This document shows positions 7,692 through 16,961 of a DNA stretch of 50,924 bases, piece by piece. The stretch spans positions 66,519-117,442 of the forward strand of contig DYCF01000012.1 of the NCBI GenBank assembly GCA_019418225.1, in the 5' to 3' direction. The stretch is from Clostridiales bacterium (GTDB lineage: Bacteria > Bacillota > Clostridia > Lachnospirales > Cellulosilyticaceae). Made by a program: the position numbers and the translations under genes. The notes under the pieces were generated by a model. The model was not told the DNA's origin. It saw nothing but the letters and a program-made list of their open reading frames with translations, and made no database searches. Within the stretch, counting starts at the first letter, position 1; each line of letters begins with the position of its first letter.

Positions 7692-8792
7692 ATGCTTAAA
7701 CAAGAAGGTGAAGTTAGAATCCCGTCAGGATGTGCTATTTCTGGTTTCATTAATAAAAATGGTAAACGCATCGCTGGGGATCAAATTGTCAAATCCATAT
7801 CTTATATGCACGACCGCTCAAATGGTCTTGGCGGCGGTTTTGCTGGTTATGGTATTTATCCTGAATATAAAGACCTCTATGCTTTCCATGTTTTCTATGA
7901 TAATAGCTTATCTAGAGAAGAAACTGAACGTTTCCTTGAACAGCACTTTGATGTTGTTAACTTAAGCCGTATCCCTACTAGAAAACATAAAAACATTACA
8001 AACGAACCACTTATCTGGAGATATTTTCTTTCTCCTCTTCCTACTAAACTTGCAGCAAGTCAACTTGAAGAAGATGAATTCGTGGTTCAATCAGTTATTA
8101 ATATTAATACAAAAATTAAAGGTGCTTACGTATTTTCTAGCGGCAAGAACATGGGAGTATTCAAAGCCGTTGGTTTCCCTGAAGATGTAGGTGAATTCTA
8201 CAGACTTGAAGAGTATGCAGGGTACGCATGGACAGCACATGGCCGTTATCCAACCAATACACCAGGCTGGTGGGGCGGCGCCCATCCATTTGCACTTTTA
8301 GATTATACAATCGTTCATAATGGTGAGATTTCATCTTATGATGCTAACAGACGTTATGTAGAAATGTTTGGCTATAAATGTACACTTCTTACAGACACCG
8401 AAGTTATTACATATATTATTGACTTTTTAAATCGTAAACAACACCTCACTTACGAAGAAATTGCTCAGGTTATTGCTGCACCTTTCTGGAGCAAGATTGA
8501 TAAAATGTCACCTAAGGATAAGGCAAAAGCTACACAGCTTCGTAATATGTTTGCAAGTCTATTAATTACAGGGCCTTTCTCTATTATTTTAGGCTTTAAT
8601 GGTGGACTTATGGCGCTTAATGACCGCCTCAAACTACGTTCAATGGTTGCTGCTGAAAAAGATGATATGGTTTATATGGCAAGTGAAGAATGTGCTATTC
8701 GTGCAATCTGCCCTGATGTAGATCGCATTTGGTCACCTAAGGGCGGCGAACCTATTATCGTTACTTTAAACAACTACGGAGGTGACAAATAA
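7692..8792 (+). CDS. glutamate synthase, glutamine amidotransferase subunit (GlxB-like)
   Basis: This is the class II glutamine amidotransferase domain of glutamate synthase as a separate 366-residue protein. It releases ammonia from glutamine for transfer to 2-oxoglutarate. The probable N-terminal nucleophile is Cys14 in SGCAISGFI, implying removal of a 13-residue propeptide. The segment MHDRSNGLGGGFAGYGIYP and the later TAHGRYPTNTPGWWGGAHPF with HNGEISSY match the family. I chose ATG 7692 because AAGGAG lies 8 nt upstream. An in-frame ATG at 7596 would put the leader hairpin inside the coding region and is rejected. The stop overlaps the next ATG by one base. Confidence 0.9.
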   Translation: MLKQEGEVRIPSGCAISGFINKNGKRIAGDQIVKSISYMHDRSNGLGGGFAGYGIYPEYKDLYAFHVFYDNSLSREETERFLEQHFDVVNLSRIPTRKHKNITNEPLIWRYFLSPLPTKLAASQLEEDEFVVQSVININTKIKGAYVFSSGKNMGVFKAVGFPEDVGEFYRLEEYAGYAWTAHGRYPTNTPGWWGGAHPFALLDYTIVHNGEISSYDANRRYVEMFGYKCTLLTDTEVITYIIDFLNRKQHLTYEEIAQVIAAPFWSKIDKMSPKDKAKATQLRNMFASLLITGPFSIILGFNGGLMALNDRLKLRSMVAAEKDDMVYMASEECAIRAICPDVDRIWSPKGGEPIIVTLNNYGGDK

Positions 8793-10297
8793 TGGCTATC
8801 AATTATTTCTATCCTGACTATGAAATCGTTAGAAATCCAAATAGATGTATTAAATGCGGCGCTTGTGCACGCCAATGTGCAAATGAAGTGCATGCTTTAG
8901 ATGAAGAATTAGGCATGATGGTTGCAGATGAATCAAAATGTGTTAACTGTCAAAGATGTGTTTCTATCTGTCCTACTCGTGCTCTTAAAATAGTAGAAAC
9001 AGATAATAAATTTAAACAAAACGCTAACTGGTCACAAAAAATTATGACTGAGACTTACAAACAAGCAGCTACAGGTGGTGTCCTTCTTTCTAGTATGGGT
9101 AATCCTGAACCATTTCCTGTATACTGGGACAAAATGCTCATTAATGCGAGTCAGGTTACTAATCCACCTATTGACCCATTACGTGAGCCTATGGAAACAC
9201 AAACTTTCTTAGGAAAGAAATCATCAACTATTAAATTTGATAAGGACCGTAATATTATCTCAAATGAGCACCCTAATCTAAAACTTGAAGTACCTATTAT
9301 GTTCTCAGCAATGTCATATGGTTCTATCAGTAAAAATGCTCATGAAAGTTTAGCTAGAGCAGCTGAAGAACTTGGTACTTTTTATAATACAGGTGAAGGT
9401 GGCCTTCACAAAGATTTTTATAAATATGGACCACATACTATCGTTCAAGTCGCTTCAGGACGTTTCGGTGTTCACAAAGCATACCTCGAAACAGGTGCTG
9501 CTATTGAAATCAAAATGGGTCAAGGTGCAAAACCGGGTATTGGCGGTCACCTTCCTGGTATTAAAGTTGGCGATGATGTTTCTAAAACACGTATGATTCC
9601 AAAAGGTTCTGATGCAATCTCTCCTGCACCACACCATGATATTTATTCTATTGAAGACCTCCGTCAGCTCATCTTCTCTCTTAAAGAAGCAACTGACTAC
9701 AAAAAACCGGTTATCGTAAAAATAGCTGCTGTTCATAACGTTGCTGCTATTGCCTCTGGAATTGCTCGTTCAGGTGCTGATATCATTGCAATCGATGGTT
9801 ATCGAGGTGGTACAGGAGCCGCACCTACACGCATTCGTGATAATGTAGGTATTCCTATTGAACTTGCCCTTGCCGCTGTAGATCAACGACTTCGTGATGA
9901 AGGTATTCGTAATGAAGTTTCTGTAGTCGTTGGTGGTAGCATTCGTTGTGCCTCTGATGTTGTTAAAGCCATTGCCCTTGGGGCAGATGCGTGTTACATC
10001 GCTACTGCTGCTTGTCTTGCTATGGGCTGTCATCTCTGCCGTAGCTGTCATACAGCTAAATGTAATTGGGGTATTGCAACACAAAGACCTGACCTTGTTA
10101 AACGCCTTAACCCAGAAGTAGCCTACAAACGTCTTGTAAATCTTGTAGAAGCTTGGGACCATGAAGTTAAAGAAATCATGGGCGGTATGGGTATCAACTC
10201 CATCGAAGCGCTTCGTGGTAATAGACTTATGCTTCGTGGCATTGGTTTAACAGAAAAAGAATTAGAAATCCTTGGCATCGCTCATGCCGGAGAATAA
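8792..10297 (+). CDS. glutamate synthase, FMN/iron-sulfur catalytic subunit (archaeal type)
   Basis: This 501-residue subunit carries the FMN-binding synthase barrel that reduces 2-iminoglutarate to glutamate. Residues 19-29 and 50-60 form two 4Fe-4S ferredoxin motifs (CIKCGACARQC and CVNCQRCVSIC). The barrel follows from about 150, and CHLCRSCHTAKC near 415 is the Cys cluster typical of glutamate synthase. The N-terminal ferredoxin domain is the mark of the split, archaeal-like enzyme. The TAA of the upstream gene overlaps its ATG and GGAGGTGA lies upstream, so the subunits are translationally coupled. Confidence 0.93.
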   Translation: MAINYFYPDYEIVRNPNRCIKCGACARQCANEVHALDEELGMMVADESKCVNCQRCVSICPTRALKIVETDNKFKQNANWSQKIMTETYKQAATGGVLLSSMGNPEPFPVYWDKMLINASQVTNPPIDPLREPMETQTFLGKKSSTIKFDKDRNIISNEHPNLKLEVPIMFSAMSYGSISKNAHESLARAAEELGTFYNTGEGGLHKDFYKYGPHTIVQVASGRFGVHKAYLETGAAIEIKMGQGAKPGIGGHLPGIKVGDDVSKTRMIPKGSDAISPAPHHDIYSIEDLRQLIFSLKEATDYKKPVIVKIAAVHNVAAIASGIARSGADIIAIDGYRGGTGAAPTRIRDNVGIPIELALAAVDQRLRDEGIRNEVSVVVGGSIRCASDVVKAIALGADACYIATAACLAMGCHLCRSCHTAKCNWGIATQRPDLVKRLNPEVAYKRLVNLVEAWDHEVKEIMGGMGINSIEALRGNRLMLRGIGLTEKELEILGIAHAGE

Positions 10298-10311
10298 GGG
10301 GAGGCAAAACA

Positions 10312-10746
10312 ATGAAAAGAGTATATGTAAATGAAGATTGGTGCCTTGGTTGTCATCTTTGTGAATACTACTGCAGTTTTGCAAATAGTGGTGAAACGGA
10401 TATGTTCAAGGCTTTTAATAGAGATAAAAAAACAACACCTCGTATCACGGTTGAAGAAGGTGGCGACATTAACTTCGCTGTTCAATGCCGCCACTGTGAA
10501 GACCCTGTTTGTGTAAAAGGCTGTATTGCTGGTGCCTTATCTATTAAGGATGGCGTAATCTCTGTAGATGATAATAAATGTGTCGGTTGCTATACTTGCG
10601 TCCTTTCCTGTCCATATGGTTGTATCGTTACAGATAACGAAAAAGTTATCAAAAAATGTGATTTATGTACTTCAAATTCTAACGGTACACCCGCTTGTGT
10701 CCAAGGTTGCCCAAATGCAGCAATCGTATTCGAAGAAAGGGGTTAA
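10312..10746 (+). CDS. four-cluster ferredoxin-type electron transfer protein
   Basis: This 144-residue protein resembles HycB/DmsB-type polyferredoxins. Four Cys groups are visible: CLGCHLCEYYC (11-21), CRHCEDPVCVKGC, CVGCYTCVLSC and CDLCTSNSNG..CVQGC. It probably shuttles electrons between the flavoprotein encoded next and the FMN subunit encoded before it. The ATG has GGGGAGG upstream. The exact electron donor (NADPH, NADH or ferredoxin) cannot be told from the sequence. Confidence 0.88.
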   Translation: MKRVYVNEDWCLGCHLCEYYCSFANSGETDMFKAFNRDKKTTPRITVEEGGDINFAVQCRHCEDPVCVKGCIAGALSIKDGVISVDDNKCVGCYTCVLSCPYGCIVTDNEKVIKKCDLCTSNSNGTPACVQGCPNAAIVFEERG

Positions 10747-10749
10747 GCT

Positions 10750-11988
10750 ATGAACTATGTGATTATTGGTAACTCTTCTGCTGCTATCGGCTGCATTGAA
10801 GGGATTCGAAAAGTAGATACAACAAGTAACATTACTGTGATTTCAGATGAAACTTATCATACTTATGGACGTCCTCTTATTTCTTACTGGCTTCAAGGCA
10901 AAGTTTCAGATGAAAATATTTATTATAGATCAAGTGATTTTTATGAAAAGAATAATTGTAAATTGATGTTAGGTGAAACGGTTACTTCTATTATTCCTAA
11001 TGAATCAGTGCTTACACTTCAAAGTGGTCAAAAAATCCCTTATGATAAACTACTTATTGCTACAGGTTCAAGGCCCTTCATTCCACCAATGAACGGTCTA
11101 GAAAATGTCAAAAATCAATTTACATTTATGAAATATGATGATGCTAAAGCAGTCAAGAAATCTCTTAAACCAGATAGCAAAGTACTTATTATCGGTGCTG
11201 GACTTATTGGACTAAAAGCTGCTGAAGGTATTTATAATACAACTAATGATATTACTGTAGTTGACCTTGCAGACCGTATTTTACCTAGCATTCTAGATAT
11301 TGAAGGTTCTGCAATGGTTCAAAAGCATTTAGAAAGCAAGGGAATTAACTTCCTTTTAAATGATAGTGTGGCTCAGTTTACTTCCAATACAGCTACCTTA
11401 AAAAGTGGTGTGACATTATCTTTTGATATTCTCATTATTGCTGTAGGTGTTCGTCCTAATATTGAACTTGCAAAAGAATGTGGCATCAATGTAAATCGTG
11501 GAATTCTCATCGATGAAACCTGTCGCACTTCTGCTGTTAACATTTATGCTGCAGGTGACTGCACAGAAAGCGTTGATATTACCACTGGAGAACAAAAAAT
11601 ATTAGCACTACTTCCAAATGCTTATATGCAAGGTGAGGTTGCTGGAATCTCTATGGCTGGCGGCTCTAAGACTTATAGAAAAGCTATTCCAATGAATGCT
11701 ATTGGCTTCTTTGGACTTCATATGATTACTGCAGGCTCTTATACAGGTGAAGCCGTTACAACTCGCCTTGATGGTAACTACAAAAAATTAGTTTTCAAAG
11801 ATAATGTGTTAAAAGGCTATATCATGATTGGCGATGTAAAACGTGCAGGAATCTATACTTCTATGATTAAAGAACAAATTCCTCTTGAGGATGTAGACAT
11901 TAATCTTTTAGAAGAGAAACCTCAAATGATGCTTTTTAATAAGGCACGCCGCGTAGAAAAATTAGGAGGTGTTAAACTTGGTAATTAA
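10750..11988 (+). CDS. FAD/NAD(P)-dependent oxidoreductase of the glutamate synthase complex
   Basis: A 412-residue pyridine nucleotide-disulfide type flavoprotein. The N-terminal FAD site is a variant IGNSSAAIGCIEGI (about 5-18), the NAD(P) site is VLIIGAGLIGLKAAEGI near 145-160, and the FAD-closing motif NIYAAGDCTE is near 265. There is no redox-active CxxxxC pair, so it is more like rubredoxin or nitrite reductase-type NAD(P)H oxidoreductases than thioredoxin reductase. Its position inside the cluster suggests it plays the role of the small subunit of ordinary glutamate synthase. It overlaps the next gene by 11 bp. Confidence 0.85.
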   Translation: MNYVIIGNSSAAIGCIEGIRKVDTTSNITVISDETYHTYGRPLISYWLQGKVSDENIYYRSSDFYEKNNCKLMLGETVTSIIPNESVLTLQSGQKIPYDKLLIATGSRPFIPPMNGLENVKNQFTFMKYDDAKAVKKSLKPDSKVLIIGAGLIGLKAAEGIYNTTNDITVVDLADRILPSILDIEGSAMVQKHLESKGINFLLNDSVAQFTSNTATLKSGVTLSFDILIIAVGVRPNIELAKECGINVNRGILIDETCRTSAVNIYAAGDCTESVDITTGEQKILALLPNAYMQGEVAGISMAGGSKTYRKAIPMNAIGFFGLHMITAGSYTGEAVTTRLDGNYKKLVFKDNVLKGYIMIGDVKRAGIYTSMIKEQIPLEDVDINLLEEKPQMMLFNKARRVEKLGGVKLGN

Positions 11989-12697
11989 TGCAGAAGGACT
12001 TCACTTTCAAGTTTTAAATGATGCTTTAAAATCAAGCAAGGATTCAAATATTAAAATTACAAACTGCCTTGGACATCGTTATATTGGTTCAGGCGTTACA
12101 AATAAAAATATCGATATCTATGGTACTCCAGGCAATGCCCTTGGTTCTTATTTAGCCGGTAGCACAATTAATGTCTATGGTAATGCCCAAGATGCTACTG
12201 GTGACACTATGGATAGTGGTGAAATTATAATTCACGGTAACTGTGGTGACACAACTGGTTATGGTATGCGTGGCGGAAAAATATTCATTCACGGCAACGC
12301 TGGCTACCGTGTAGGTATTCATATGAAAGCTTATGAAGAACATCAACCTACTATTGTTGTTGGTGGATGCGTAGGTGATTTCTTAGGTGAATATCAAGCT
12401 GGCGGTCGTATTGTTATACTTGGTTTAAATAATAATGGCAAAATCCCTGTTGGCGATTTTTGTGGTACTGGTATCCATGGTGGTGCTATTTATATTCGTT
12501 CAAATGAATTACCAGATTTACCAGCTCAAGTTGCAGCTTCTGTTGCTACAGATGACGACTTAGCTGATATTATGAGTGACATTGAGGCATTCTGCGAGTA
12601 CTTCAATGAATCAAAAGAAGAAATTTTAAAGGGAAAATTTTATAAATTAGTAGCTAATTCAAAAAATCCATATAAGCGTCTTTACACTCATAATTAA
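11978..12697 (+). CDS. glutamate synthase GXGXG-domain subunit (GltB domain 3)
   Basis: This 239-residue protein is the right-handed beta-helix domain of glutamate synthase as a separate subunit; in the fused enzyme it is structural and helps form the ammonia tunnel. Repeated G-x-x-x-G segments such as GNALGSYLAGSTINVYG, GDTMDSGEIIIHG and GYGMRGGKIFIHG show the fold. I prefer TTG 11978, with AGGAGG 8 nt upstream, over the GTG at 11969 that abuts the ribosome site. A 50-bp gap separates it from glnA. Confidence 0.85.
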   Translation: MVINAEGLHFQVLNDALKSSKDSNIKITNCLGHRYIGSGVTNKNIDIYGTPGNALGSYLAGSTINVYGNAQDATGDTMDSGEIIIHGNCGDTTGYGMRGGKIFIHGNAGYRVGIHMKAYEEHQPTIVVGGCVGDFLGEYQAGGRIVILGLNNNGKIPVGDFCGTGIHGGAIYIRSNELPDLPAQVAASVATDDDLADIMSDIEAFCEYFNESKEEILKGKFYKLVANSKNPYKRLYTHN

Positions 12698-12747
12698 ATC
12701 GATTACACTGTTCTTAATTATTTACTTATTGTGAGGAGGAGTTTTTC

Positions 12748-14064
12748 ATGTCTTTTAATAAACTTGGCGCTTTAAGATTTGTAGAAGAAAATGATGTTAA
12801 ATTCATTAGACTTCAATTCTGTGATCTTTTAGGTGAACTTAAGAATATTTCTATCTCCCCAAAACAACTTAGTAAAGCCTTTGATGAGGGCATCGCTTTT
12901 GATGCCTCCTCTATCAAGGGCTTTACTACAATTGAGGATTCAGAACTATTTTTATTCCCAGATCCAACTACCCTTTGCATCTTACCTTGGAGACCTCAGC
13001 ATGGGAAGGTAGCTCGTCTATTTTGCGATATTAAAACATCTGAAGGTACACCTTTTATAGGTGACAGCCGCTACATTTTAAAACGTGCTTATGAAAAAGC
13101 TAAAAATATGGGGTATATCTTTAAAGTTGGTGCAGAATGTGAATTCTTCTTATTTAAAACAGATTTAGAAGGTAACCCTATTCCTGAACCTAGCGATAAA
13201 GCTAGCTACTTTGATGTAGCCCCTCTAGATCAGGGTGAAAATACACGTCGTGAAATTTGCTTAACCCTAGAAGAAATGGGATTTGAAATAGAATCATCTC
13301 ATCATGAATCTGCTACTGGCCAACATGAAATTGATTTTAAATATGATAATGTTATAGAGTCTGCTGACAATATCCTAGCTTTTAAAACAGTTGTTAAATC
13401 CATTGCAGGCCGCAATGGTCTCTATGCTTCTTTCATGCCTAAACCTCTTATGAATACAAGTGGCTCAGGTATGCATATTAATATGTCTCTTTACAAAGAT
13501 GGAGAAAATATATTTGATACAAAATCTCCTACTGCACTTCCTAAAGAGGCTGGACATTTCATAGCAGGTATTCTTAAACATATTAAAGAAATCTCTGCTA
13601 TTGCTAATCCACTTGTAAACTCTTATAAAAGGCTTAATTCTGGTTTTGAAGCACCTAGACAAGTTTCTTGGTCATTTAAAAATCGTTCTGCACTCATTAG
13701 AGTACCATCTAGCACCACTGGATATAATAGAATCGAACTTCGTAGTCCGGATCCTACTTGTAATCCATATCTTACACTTGCGCTTCTTTTAGAAGCGGGT
13801 CTTGAAGGTATTCAAAATGAATTGCCACTTATGCCAGAACTTAACCTAAATGCATATAATCTAAATGAAGATGAACTAACTGCTCTAGGTATAGAATCAT
13901 TACCTGAAAACTTATCTATTTCACTTATGGCAATGAAACAAAGTGATTTTATTAAAAAAGTATTGGGACAACATATTTTTGAAAATTACTTAGCAATAAA
14001 AAACGGCGAATGGAATATATATAACCAGACTGTTCATGAATGGGAAGTCCAGAACTACCTGTAA
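12748..14064 (+). CDS. glnA: glutamine synthetase type I
   Basis: A 438-residue type I (GlnA, alpha subtype by length) glutamine synthetase that makes glutamine from glutamate and ammonia. Visible motifs are FDASSIKGF near 50-60, GAECEFFLF near 130, SGSGMHINMSL near 245 and NRSALIRVP near 315 (the NRSAxIRxP glutamate-binding signature). Its start has a GAGGAGGAG ribosome site. Together with the five glutamate synthase subunits just upstream it completes a GS-GOGAT ammonia assimilation set, followed immediately by an ANTAR regulator. The C-terminus lacks the adenylylation-site region of beta-type enzymes, as expected for Firmicutes. Confidence 0.96.
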   Translation: MSFNKLGALRFVEENDVKFIRLQFCDLLGELKNISISPKQLSKAFDEGIAFDASSIKGFTTIEDSELFLFPDPTTLCILPWRPQHGKVARLFCDIKTSEGTPFIGDSRYILKRAYEKAKNMGYIFKVGAECEFFLFKTDLEGNPIPEPSDKASYFDVAPLDQGENTRREICLTLEEMGFEIESSHHESATGQHEIDFKYDNVIESADNILAFKTVVKSIAGRNGLYASFMPKPLMNTSGSGMHINMSLYKDGENIFDTKSPTALPKEAGHFIAGILKHIKEISAIANPLVNSYKRLNSGFEAPRQVSWSFKNRSALIRVPSSTTGYNRIELRSPDPTCNPYLTLALLLEAGLEGIQNELPLMPELNLNAYNLNEDELTALGIESLPENLSISLMAMKQSDFIKKVLGQHIFENYLAIKNGEWNIYNQTVHEWEVQNYL

Positions 14065-14110
14065 ATAATATGAACAAAACCAAAAAAATGATTATAAAGG
14101 AGTAGGAAGC

Positions 14111-14680
14111 GTGGAAAAGATATTAATTGTATCTACCCAAAGAGAGTCTTCGAATGCCTTGTATGATATCATTAGCCCTCTTGGTTTTTCTGGTTATGAA
14201 TATGCCGCCTCTGGCAATGAGGCAAGAAGAAAGTTTGACTATACTGATTATGATCTCATTATAATCAATACACCTTTAAGCGACGAGTTTGGCTCCGAAC
14301 TTGTTCTAGATATTGCAGAAAAATCCTTATCTGCTATACTTATCCTTGTGAAGTCAGATATTAAAGAGCAAGTTCAAGATAAAGTAGCTGTAACTGGCGC
14401 TTTTGTCGTAGGTAAACCAATTAATAAACAAGTCCTACTGCAATCCATTCCATTCGTTCTTAATTCTAAGCAAATCATCTCTACTTTAAGAGAACAAAAT
14501 AAAGCTTTGAAGAAAAAAATGGATGATGTAAAGGTTATTGAGCGTGCTAAATTTTCTCTTATTAAGTACTTAGGCCTTGATGAAAAACAAGCTCATAGGT
14601 ATATTCAAAAGCAAGCCATGGATTTACGTGTTTCACCTAGGGTTGTTGCTGATAATATTCTCAAGACTTACGAAGTATAA
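14111..14680 (+). CDS. ANTAR-domain antitermination regulator with a degenerate receiver
   Basis: This 189-residue protein has a receiver-like fold (about 1-115), a short coiled coil (LREQNKALKKKMDDVK) and a C-terminal ANTAR RNA-binding domain (about 140-189; A..SLIKYLGLDEKQAHRYIQKQAM...SPRVVADNIL). The receiver has lost its acidic pocket: ST replaces the usual DD after strand 1 (ILIVSTQRE) and Asn is found where the phosphorylated Asp should be (IIINTPL), while the Lys of VGKPI is kept. It is therefore probably not phosphorylated. ANTAR proteins such as NasR, AmiR and EutV stop transcription termination in leader RNAs. The gene follows glnA by 46 bp; GTG start with AAGGAG 8 nt upstream. The leader hairpins at 7605-7645 and 7173-7220 are candidate targets. 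Confidence 0.85.
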   Translation: MEKILIVSTQRESSNALYDIISPLGFSGYEYAASGNEARRKFDYTDYDLIIINTPLSDEFGSELVLDIAEKSLSAILILVKSDIKEQVQDKVAVTGAFVVGKPINKQVLLQSIPFVLNSKQIISTLREQNKALKKKMDDVKVIERAKFSLIKYLGLDEKQAHRYIQKQAMDLRVSPRVVADNILKTYEV

Positions 14681-14698
14681 TTTAAAGGGTGTGAATAT

Positions 14699-15547
14699 AT
14701 GAAAAAAATTAATTTTACAAAAATGCACGGCATAGGTAACGACTATGTTTATGTTGATGGCTTCAAAGAAACAATTGAAAATCCTAGTGCCTTCTCTGAA
14801 TTTATCAGTGATCGCCATTTTGGAATTGGTGCTGATGGCTTAGTAATGATTTTACCATCTGAGATTGCTGATTTCAGAATGCGTATGTTCAATGCTGATG
14901 GTTCTGAAGGTAAAATGTGTGGTAATGCCACAAGATGTATTGGTAAATTTGTATATGAAGCTGGTTACACAGATAAAACTGATATTTCACTTGAAACCTT
15001 AAGTGGTATTAAATACCTTAAACTAAATGTTGAAGATAATAAAGTTGCTTCTGTCGAAGTTGATATGGGGCATGCTATCCTTGCTCCAAAGGAAATTCCT
15101 ATTCTTTCTGATAGCGAAACTTTCATTAATCAACCTATCAACATAGATGATACAACTTACTTTATTACAGGTGTCTCTATGGGAAATCCTCATGCCGTTC
15201 TATTCTGTGACACTGATATTGATAATCTCTCTCTTGAAACAATTGGTCCAAAATTTGAGTTCCACGAACTGTTTCCTGAGAGAATAAATACAGAGTTTGT
15301 ACAAATAATAAATGAAAATACAGTAAAAATGCGTGTTTGGGAACGTGGTTCTGGTGAGACTTGGGCCTGTGGAACAGGTGCTTGTGCTGTAGCAGTAGCT
15401 TGCGTCCTCAATGGTTATTGCAAACAAGGTGAAGAAATTACTGTTAAATTACGCGGTGGCGACTTAAAGATTACTTACAACAACGACGGAACAGTCCTTA
15501 TGAAAGGGCCTGCTACTAAAGTATTTGACGGTACCATTGAGTATTAA
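14699..15547 (+). CDS. dapF: diaminopimelate epimerase
   Basis: Converts LL- to meso-diaminopimelate for lysine and peptidoglycan synthesis. The two catalytic cysteines are visible, Cys74 in KMCGNATRC and the second in WACGTGACAVAV near residue 220. Length 282 is normal. The N-terminal FTKMHGIGNDYVYVDG is characteristic. It is 18 bp after the ANTAR gene and is followed by dapL, so two consecutive diaminopimelate steps are grouped here. Confidence 0.96.
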   Translation: MKKINFTKMHGIGNDYVYVDGFKETIENPSAFSEFISDRHFGIGADGLVMILPSEIADFRMRMFNADGSEGKMCGNATRCIGKFVYEAGYTDKTDISLETLSGIKYLKLNVEDNKVASVEVDMGHAILAPKEIPILSDSETFINQPINIDDTTYFITGVSMGNPHAVLFCDTDIDNLSLETIGPKFEFHELFPERINTEFVQIINENTVKMRVWERGSGETWACGTGACAVAVACVLNGYCKQGEEITVKLRGGDLKITYNNDGTVLMKGPATKVFDGTIEY

Positions 15548-15611
15548 AATACTCAATGCATTAAAATACTCAAATGGAGTATTAAAAATTTCAATATGAT
15601 ATTAAAATCTC

Positions 15612-15634
15612 AAGCGAATACTTAGTATTCGCTT
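15612..15634 (+). repeat. perfect 10-bp hairpin between dapF and dapL
   Basis: AAGCGAATAC, three-base loop TTA, GTATTCGCTT. It is preceded (15541-15610) by several imperfect copies of ATTAAAATACTCAA. There is no T-run behind it, so it is not an ordinary terminator. It could protect the dapL message or be an mRNA processing site. Confidence 0.5.
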
Positions 15635-15666
15635 AAAATTACAAAGCGTTTAAAGGGAGGCTTAAA

Positions 15667-16872
15667 ATGGCTTTTATTAATGATAATTACTTAGAGCTTA
15701 AAGACAGTTACTTATTCTCTACTATTGCTAAAAAAGTTAACGAATTCGTAGCTGCACATCCAGAAAAAAAATTAATCCGTATGGGTATTGGTGACGTTAC
15801 TCGTCCACTTGTTCCAGCCGTACTTTCTGCCATGCATTCTGCGGTAGATGAAATGGGGCAAAAAGAAACATTCAAAGGTTATGGGCCAGAACAAGGTTAT
15901 AACTTCTTACATGAAGCTGTTCAAAACTACTATGCTAAAATGGGCGTTTCTCTTGAAACAGATGAAATCTTCATCAGTGACGGTGCAAAAAGTGATGTTG
16001 GTAACATTACAGATATCTTTGGTAATGAAAATATTGTTATGATTCCAGACCCAGTATACCCTGTATATGTAGATACAAATATTATGTCAGGTCGTGAAAT
16101 CGTTTATTTAGATTCAAATGCAGAAAATAATTTCTTACCACTTCCTCCAACAGATGAAGAAGTAACTCCTGACCTTATCTATCTCTGCTCACCAAATAAC
16201 CCTACAGGATCTGTTTATAACAAAGAACAACTTGCTGCATGGGTTGAATATGCTAAAAGTAATGGTGCGATTATCCTTTATGATGCAGCTTATGAATGTT
16301 TTATTCATGATGCTTCTCTTCCAAGAAGTATTTTTGAAATCGAAGGTGCTAAAGAATGTGCTATCGAATTCTGTAGTTTATCTAAAACAGCTGGTTTCAC
16401 AGGAACACGTTGTGGTTATACAGTTGTTCCAAAATCACTTACAGCTATGAATAGCGAGGGCGACTCAGTTGTTCTTAATAAACTTTGGCTTAGAAGACAA
16501 ACAACTAAATTTAATGGTGTACCTTATATCATTCAAAAAGGTGCTGCTGCTGTTTTCACAGAAGAAGGCCAAGCTCAAATCAAAGAAAACATTGCTTACT
16601 ACATGGAAAACGCACGTATCATTGCCGATGCCATGAAAGCAAAAGGTATTGAATACTATGGCGGAGATAACTCTCCTTATATCTGGCTCAAATGCCCAAA
16701 TAATATGAAATCATGGGATTTCTTTGATTATCTCCTTAACGAAATTGCAGTAGTTGGTACACCAGGTGCTGGTTTCGGTAATAATGGTGAAGGATTCTTC
16801 CGCCTCACAGCTTTCGGTGACCGCGAAGCAACTATCGAAGCTATGGAACGTTTCAAATCATTAAACTTCTAA
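15667..16872 (+). CDS. dapL: LL-diaminopimelate aminotransferase
   Basis: A PLP enzyme of 401 residues that converts tetrahydrodipicolinate directly to LL-diaminopimelate, the substrate of the DapF encoded just upstream. The PLP lysine is Lys240 in SLSKTAGFTGTRCG. Other family features are GYGPEQGYNFLHEAV and SPNNPTG. Good GGGAGG ribosome site. The one-step DapL route is well known in some Clostridia and replaces the succinylase or acetylase branches. Confidence 0.95.
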   Translation: MAFINDNYLELKDSYLFSTIAKKVNEFVAAHPEKKLIRMGIGDVTRPLVPAVLSAMHSAVDEMGQKETFKGYGPEQGYNFLHEAVQNYYAKMGVSLETDEIFISDGAKSDVGNITDIFGNENIVMIPDPVYPVYVDTNIMSGREIVYLDSNAENNFLPLPPTDEEVTPDLIYLCSPNNPTGSVYNKEQLAAWVEYAKSNGAIILYDAAYECFIHDASLPRSIFEIEGAKECAIEFCSLSKTAGFTGTRCGYTVVPKSLTAMNSEGDSVVLNKLWLRRQTTKFNGVPYIIQKGAAAVFTEEGQAQIKENIAYYMENARIIADAMKAKGIEYYGGDNSPYIWLKCPNNMKSWDFFDYLLNEIAVVGTPGAGFGNNGEGFFRLTAFGDREATIEAMERFKSLNF

Positions 16873-16881
16873 TGCACAACT

Positions 16882-16928
16882 AAAAAAGGATTTGTCACGA
16901 AACTGTTTTCGTAACAAATCCTTTTTTT
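16882..16928. terminator. bidirectional terminator between dapL and the GH9 gene
   Basis: AAGGATTTGT pairs with ACAAATCCTT, with an inner ACGAAA/TTTCGT extension. A T7 run follows on the plus strand and a T6 run on the minus strand, so it serves both converging genes. Confidence 0.88.
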
Positions 16929-16961
16929 ATGTTATTTTTTTCTTCCTATACCAGCTATTAA

